This document shows, in pieces, positions 18,075 through 22,079 of a stretch of 22,079 nt of DNA. Below the pieces are notes generated by a model. The model was not told the origin of the DNA. It was given only the letters and a program-made list of their open reading frames with translations, and ran no database searches. The stretch comes from Nemertoderma westbladi (lineage: Eukaryota > Xenacoelomorpha > Nemertodermatida > Nemertodermatidae): positions 1-22,079 of the forward strand of contig JAUCBJ010001691.1 of the NCBI GenBank assembly GCA_032718475.1, written 5' to 3'. The translations under genes and the position numbers were made by a program. Each line of letters opens with the position of its first letter. The stretch's first letter is position 1.

Positions 18075-18754
18075 ACCGGTAATACATTGCATTGGAGATT
18101 ATACGGTATGAATCCATCTGGATAGGATTAATCAACGCGATTGTAGCCAATTGTCTGATTGTATATTTGTTACGGTAGCGGAGTTGTGCGCTTGCGCGCG
18201 CACCGTAAGCGTAGGATTGCGCAACTATCGTACTCGGGCAGCTAGTATGGATCGTTCATAGAGTTATTGAGGTTAAAAGAGTTCGATGTTTCTGTAGACT
18301 ATAGTACTGTAGTATGTATTCTGTTTGTTGAAAGTGAATAGGCCTAATAGATAACTTAACTGATTATTGTGATCAATGATTTATAACTTTACTAATAGAT
18401 ATTACACCATACTGAGCTGACTTGGTACCGTATTGACCTGACCATCTTGCTTGACCGGTACACACCAGTTCACTACAGCACTACACCTATCTAATCTGCT
18501 CGCACAACTGGCTATTAATGACAATGTGATGCAATACCCTCAACCAATATCTCTAACACCAGCCTTTCCAGATTCAGAGGCTCTGATTGGTCCAGCGTTT
18601 GGATCAGCTGATTAATGTTCAACTGCCAAACCTTTCCCCTTCTTTGGTTATATGGATACACATATTGTTATATTACTACTTACAGTTATCACTATATTGC
18701 ACCATTAGCTTCCCGTGTGGATATTAGTGAGGTTGTCCCCCCCTTGCCTTATGT

Positions 18755-18782
18755 AATAGATTTGGTACTGACCAAATCTATT
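18755..18782. repeat. Perfect 12-bp hairpin with 4-nt loop
   Basis: AATAGATTTGGT, loop ACTG, then ACCAAATCTATT. The stem is exact. Confidence 0.8.
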
Positions 18783-18889
18783 GTTGCTGTCTTGGGTTGC
18801 CAATTTGTATTGGCTTCCCTTCCGCTGGCCGCTTTCTTTTATTGCTCAAAATTCCTTAGTATACAAGCATTTGGCCGCTACCACAACAA

Positions 18890-18907
18890 CCCCCCCCCCC
18901 CCCCCCC
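18890..18907. repeat. Poly-C tract (18 C)
   Basis: An uninterrupted C run on the plus strand, preceded by CCACAACAA. Confidence 0.88.
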
Positions 18908-18979
18908 ATGTTACTTTCCGGGTGTTTCCTTGGAATTAACATGTATAGCAACGGTCTAACGCCCTCCTGGTTTGCGAGT

Positions 18980-18989
18980 CCAGAAGATT
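18980..18989. repeat. Left 10-bp direct repeat, candidate target duplication
   Basis: CCAGAAGATT, identical to 21178-21187. Confidence 0.7.
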
Positions 18990-18996
18990 GGTGTTC

Positions 18997-19125
18997 GGAC
19001 ACTTCCCCCCCGGACACTTCCCACCCGGACAGTTCCCCCCGGACAGTTCCCCCCGCTCAAGTAGGACACTTCCCCCGGACACTTCCCCCCCAGACACCCC
19101 CCCCCCGGACACCTCCCCCCCCCCC
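18997..19125. repeat. Left inverted arm: GGACAC(T/A)TCCCCCC tandem repeats
   Basis: About eight units of 13-18 bp based on GGACACTTCCCCCC, with GGACAGTTCCCCCC variants, ending in C-rich units that drift to GGACACCTCCCC. Confidence 0.88.
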
Positions 19126-19467
19126 GACTGTTCTTAACTTCGCACATTCGTATTTTTCACTTTGTAAGGTAAACGGACCGCTTGTATCCAGACAAGTTGT
19201 TTCCAATTTTCCTTTCGTAGCTTAGAAAGTGATCTTTTGCATCCCGATTTTACATTTTATATCCAAGTTTTATTTATGGGTTTTATCAATGCAATTACAT
19301 TGTATTGTTTGCTAATCTTTAAACAATTAATTAGATGACCTATAAATTCCATCCCCCGAATTATATACTGTTTTTATTAACTATAGAATTACAATAATTA
19401 ATTGTTTTAATTATAGGTATTATTATGTAATAGTCTTCTTCAAATTATAGCAGATGGGGATGAATAG

Positions 19468-19487
19468 TAATAATAATAATAATAATA
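19468..19487. repeat. (TAA)n microsatellite, 3' tail of the LINE
   Basis: TAATAATAATAATAATAATA-type run on the plus strand (TTA on the LINE sense strand), at the element's 3' end. Confidence 0.85.
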
Positions 19488-19649
19488 TATATTTATATAT
19501 TTATTTCTGAACATATTTCAAGGCGCTTAAAAAACTAAAAAAAAACTTTAAAAAACTGTTTTCTAAAAAACTGCGAGCTAAAAAACCACCAGGCTACGTA
19601 CAGTGAATTAATTAATAAGTAAAAAAGTTTGAACAATATTAAATAAAAA

Positions 19650-20563
19650 TCAGCAATATTCCTCTTTGTACAGGTGAGTTTTGAGTCGCGATTTAAACAG
19701 AGTCAACGTCGTGGCATTTCTAACTTCTTGCGGGAGGGAGTTTCAGATCGTTGGTGCCGCAATTGAGTACGCCCGTCTCCCGTAATTATGCAAGTGAAAC
19801 TGCGGTACAAATAGAAGTCCCTTATCAGCAGACCGTAATTGTCGTGGAGGTACATAGGGAGTTATTAAATGGGTCAAGTAGTCAGGAGCAGCACCATGTA
19901 AACACTTGAATGTCAACAAAGCTATTTTAAATTTGATCCGTAAATTTACTGGTAGCCAATGCAAACGTTTAAGGACTGGAGTGATGTGCTCTCGTTTCTT
20001 AACGCCCTCTAGCAGTCGCGCTGCGGAATTCTGTACATATTGTAATTTTTTGATTGACTTCGAGGGTAATCCATAATATAATGAGTTGTTGCTATCGAGT
20101 TTGTTTGTGACAAAGGCGTGAATTAAGATTTCAAGGTCATGTCTGCTGAGGTACCGTTTAATTTTAGCCAAACTTCGAAGATAAAGAAATGCATCTCGGA
20201 CCGTCGTACTTATTTGATTGCTGTATGTCAGATTGGAATCCACGATGAAACCTATATTACGTGCCTTGTCGCTGCAGCTGATCAGGTCATCCCCTATTTG
20301 TATGTTAGGGGGCGTTAGTGGTTTACCGAAACGTGACTGCAGAAGGATAATCTCCGTTTTATCTGAGTTCATTTTCAATAAATTATCTTCCATCCACTTC
20401 TTTACGTCGGCCACGCAACATTCAGTCACCTCAACAGCGACGGACGAATTAATAGGTTTAAAACTAATGTATAGCTGTGTATCGTCTGCGTATCGTGTTT
20501 GCGAATAACATTTGAAAGCGAACGAGTGTATATCGAAAATAATATAGGCCCAAGTACCGATCC
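19650..20563 (-). pseudogene. CR1/L2-like reverse transcriptase, C-terminal half, two lesions
   Basis: Recognisable in order are GSVLGPILFSIYT, the YADDTQLYISF catalytic box (YADD at 20481-20492), KWMEDNLLKMNSDKTEIILL, RNIGFIVDSNLTYSNQI, LQYVQNSAARLL, LKRLHWLPVNLRIKFKIALL, YGRRAYSIAAPTI and NSLPQEVRN with FKSRLKTHLYKEEYC, ending at TGA 19650-19652. A frame break just upstream of YADD (near 20493) and a TGG-to-TGA change in the APTIW-NSLP motif (19743-19745) interrupt it. The 5' part, including the endonuclease, is missing. The parent protein would copy its own RNA at a nicked target; this copy is dead. Confidence 0.86.
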
Positions 20564-20726
20564 TTAAATATTATTGTTGCAATCAAAATTATACATACAA
20601 TAACATTCAATACAGCCCTTACTTTAGGCTTAGTCAATTTATTATCTGATGATACAAACATGAATTAATTATTTCAAAATGGTCTTTCAAATGGTCAAAA
20701 AAGTCTTTCACCACGGGCACTCAGGG
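20564..20726. other. Short non-coding gap between the LINE fragment and the minisatellite
   Basis: AT-rich; no gene or motif recognised apart from a doubled ATGGTCTTTCAAATGGTC-like phrase near 20680-20696. Confidence 0.45.
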
Positions 20727-20945
20727 AATGCCGGGGTTTGGGGGCGGTAGCCCCCAACAAAAGAAGCGGGTGTTTGTGGGAGGCAGCCCCCATGAAAAGA
20801 AGCGGGGTTTTGGGGGCGGCAGCCCCCAAGAAAAGAACCGTGGGTTTGGGGGCGGTAGCCTCCAAGAAAAAAGGGGGTTTGGGGGCGGCAGCCTCCAAGA
20901 AAAGAAGCGGGGGTTTGGGGGTGGCAGCCCCCAAGAATAGAAGCA
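20727..20945. repeat. 36-bp G-rich hairpin minisatellite, six units
   Basis: The unit is GGGGTTTGGGGGCGGCAGCC then CCCAAGAAAAGAAGCG. The GGCAG/GGTAG core falls at 20746, 20782, 20818, 20854, 20887 and 20923, giving a 36-bp period with one 33-bp unit. The core TTGGGGGC-GGYA-GCCCCCAA is an 8-bp stem with a tetraloop in units 1 and 3, and is weakened by changes in the others. Open frames of 12-residue repeats on both strands are by-products of the period. Confidence 0.92.
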
Positions 20946-21088
20946 AAGGAAAAACAAACAAAATTTGACTATAAAAATGTTTCTTTTATAATTTTGAAAA
21001 AACTTGTCTAGATACAACTTGTCCTGTAACTATCTTTAACTTTTGTTTATTGCTTTGATGCACCCAGATTAACTTTAACACTTTAACT

Positions 21089-21171
21089 GGGGGGAAGTGT
21101 CCGGGGGGCAAGTGTCCGGAGGGGAAGTGTCCTACTTGGGCGGGGGGGGAGTGTCCGGGGGGGAAGTGTCC
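21089..21171. repeat. Right inverted arm: GGGGAAGTGTCC tandem repeats
   Basis: About five units, the reverse complement of the left arm's GGACACTTCCCC repeat, including a GGCAAGTGTCC variant and the CCTACTTGGGCG block. Confidence 0.88.
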
Positions 21172-21177
21172 TAGATC

Positions 21178-21187
21178 CCAGAAGATT
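21178..21187. repeat. Right 10-bp direct repeat, candidate target duplication
   Basis: CCAGAAGATT, identical to 18980-18989. Confidence 0.7.
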
Positions 21188-22079
21188 CACTGCTCGTACT
21201 CCCATAGCCCGCATATCCGTCGCTATGTCCGATCCGTACACGATCGTCTCCTCATCCTTAACGATTCGTTGTACGGCCGCTGGTAGGTAGCCTGTCGATC
21301 AGTTTATCGACAGATCAAACAATTACGGGCAAAAATGACCACAGAGGAAGGAAAACGCAACAACGTATTTTTCTACCATACATATTTTTATTAGAATTTT
21401 TATACGTTTGTAAATATTGAAACATCAATGTTAATATTATATGAGAACATATAGTAAGTCTACATAATATAGAGCATTGTACATTTTAAAGTAACTTATA
21501 CAAATTTAACTTATTCAACAAATAATATATAGGCCTTGCGAAATCATCTTACACGTTTAGTAAAGTCATTCAGCTCCTTTTAGTGTCGTTATATTGTTCC
21601 AAAATCGATTTATTATCAATGTAAAGACACAATATGGCAGATGGGTCGTGTCCCATCAAAATATATTTACAAACGAAACCGTCAGGTATTTTACTGAAGT
21701 TTATTTATAGCAGATAGGGCATCTTCGTTTGTCTCTTATTGGTTCTCATCTATACCTCAAGGCCATAAGGGTGTAATCATCTATTTTACTAAAACTAACT
21801 TTAGTAAACAATTATCCTTTACGTCTAGCTATCAACGTAGGCTATTCTACTCCTAAGGCAAGGCTATGCTCATCTCAATGATCCATTAGTTTTCAGGGCC
21901 AACAATAAGGATCTCTGTCCCCTCTGCTGCCTTAAAACATAAAAAATCTACAATACAGTGTCCTTTTCGAAACACATTAAACGTCACCTTCTAAATATAT
22001 TAAAGTACACTTTAATCTATCAATCAAATATACATCTTACCAATTTTCCATAACCTTTTCAATCCAATAGTTTATATTT
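21188..22079. other. Non-coding right end of the window
   Basis: The first 110 bases (21188-21300) are GC-richer and open on both strands (see findings). From about 21360 onward the sequence is AT-rich and I recognise no gene, RNA or element. Confidence 0.5.

Larger units (their letters stand above)
18075..18979. other. Non-coding stretch with hairpin and poly-C
   Basis: No gene or known element is recognised. It holds a GC-alternating patch near 18185-18205, a perfect 12-bp hairpin (18755-18782) and a run of 18 C at 18890-18907. The open frame at 18615-18959 has no domain-like features. Confidence 0.5.
19466..20563 (-). mobile_element. 5'-truncated CR1/L2-like LINE fragment
   Basis: Read on the minus strand it begins at GGATCGGTACTTGGGCC (coding GSVLGPILFSIYT, the RT motif after the missing Gln). 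It continues through the C-terminal RT region and stop, then a 3' UTR containing AAGCGCCTTGAAATATG, and ends in a (TTA)n tract at 19468-19487. The ATT-type tail and the AGCGC-CTTGA motif near it are characteristic of CR1/L2 relatives. It lies wholly between the arms of the fold-back-type element. Confidence 0.85.
18990..21177. mobile_element. Probable fold-back-type composite element with GGACAC-repeat arms
   Basis: The left arm (18997-19125) is made of GGACACTTCCCCCC-like tandem units. The right arm (21089-21171) is their reverse complement. Both arms contain the irregular block CGCYCAAGTAGGACACT (left about 19054-19070, complement about 21126-21142), so they are true inverted copies. CCAGAAGATT occurs immediately outside both ends (18980-18989 and 21178-21187), and the GGACAC motif starts six to seven bases inside each end. 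This fits a fold-back transposon with a target duplication of about 10 bp. The interior carries a LINE fragment and a 36-bp minisatellite, with no transposase visible. Confidence 0.7.

Noticed and set aside
17649-18092. Minus-strand ORF of 147 codons across the right part of the hAT-type element
   Set aside because: It reads through poly-C and the terminal repeat, shows no hAT transposase motif, and crosses the element boundary.
18615-18959. Plus-strand ORF with hydrophobic start
   Set aside because: It runs through a poly-C tract, has no domain, and reads as low-complexity sequence at the end.
20695-21017. Gly/Pro-rich 12-residue repeat ORFs on both strands at the 36-bp minisatellite
   Set aside because: They are open because 36 is a multiple of three. 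All of them are short and in different frames, with no gene structure.

Overview
The window looks like nuclear DNA of a marine invertebrate, most likely an echinoderm. The reasons are a fibrinogen-related gene with a GT-AG intron, BEL/Pao, CR1/L2-like and RTE-like retrotransposons, a hAT-type non-autonomous element, and inverted arrays of about 15-bp tandem repeats resembling the fold-back (TU-type) transposons known from sea urchins. The echinoderm assignment is inference. No bacterial-style operon, tRNA or rRNA gene is visible.

Layout: 1-6693 is a BEL/Pao retrotransposon without visible LTRs in the window. Its gag-protease frame is long and well preserved. It is broken by one in-frame TAG (392-394), a +1 frame change into pol (3840-3949), and a 1386-bp TTAA-flanked DNA element (5066-6451) with perfect 18-bp inverted ends sitting inside pol. 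After the element the pol frame resumes briefly and then decays; no integrase is seen. 6694-8550 is AT-rich and non-coding. 8553-8790 is an inverted array of 15-bp repeats, followed by a short relic of a LINE ORF2 C-terminus (8791-8931) and a 48-bp satellite (8933-10146) with a 575-bp higher-order repeat. 10901-13304 is a 5'-truncated non-LTR retrotransposon with endonuclease end and reverse transcriptase, nearly intact apart from one frameshift.

The only host gene I can support is on the minus strand (14208-16699). It has a signal-peptide exon and a fibrinogen-domain exon, and encodes a secreted 261-residue fibrinogen-related protein that lacks the canonical domain cysteines. Its 1.7-kb intron is mostly tandem repeats of 34 and 66 bp. 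On the gene's sense strand nearly every unit carries an AATAAA hexamer and a GTGAGTAAG donor-like site.

Upstream of that gene lies an 889-bp hAT-type element with perfect 8-bp target duplication (17178-18066). Further on is a probable fold-back composite (18990-21177) flanked by a 10-bp direct repeat. It carries a CR1/L2-like LINE fragment on the minus strand (19466-20563) and a hairpin-forming 36-bp minisatellite (20727-20945). The final 0.9 kb is AT-rich with no recognisable gene.

Overall this is repeat-dense DNA with nested insertions around one divergent immune-type or lectin-type gene. The most unusual signals are the processing-signal-laden intron repeat, the cysteine-less fibrinogen domain, two related inverted-array families sharing a GGACA-N-TTC core, and a cluster of consensus splice donors inside the retrotransposon gag frame.
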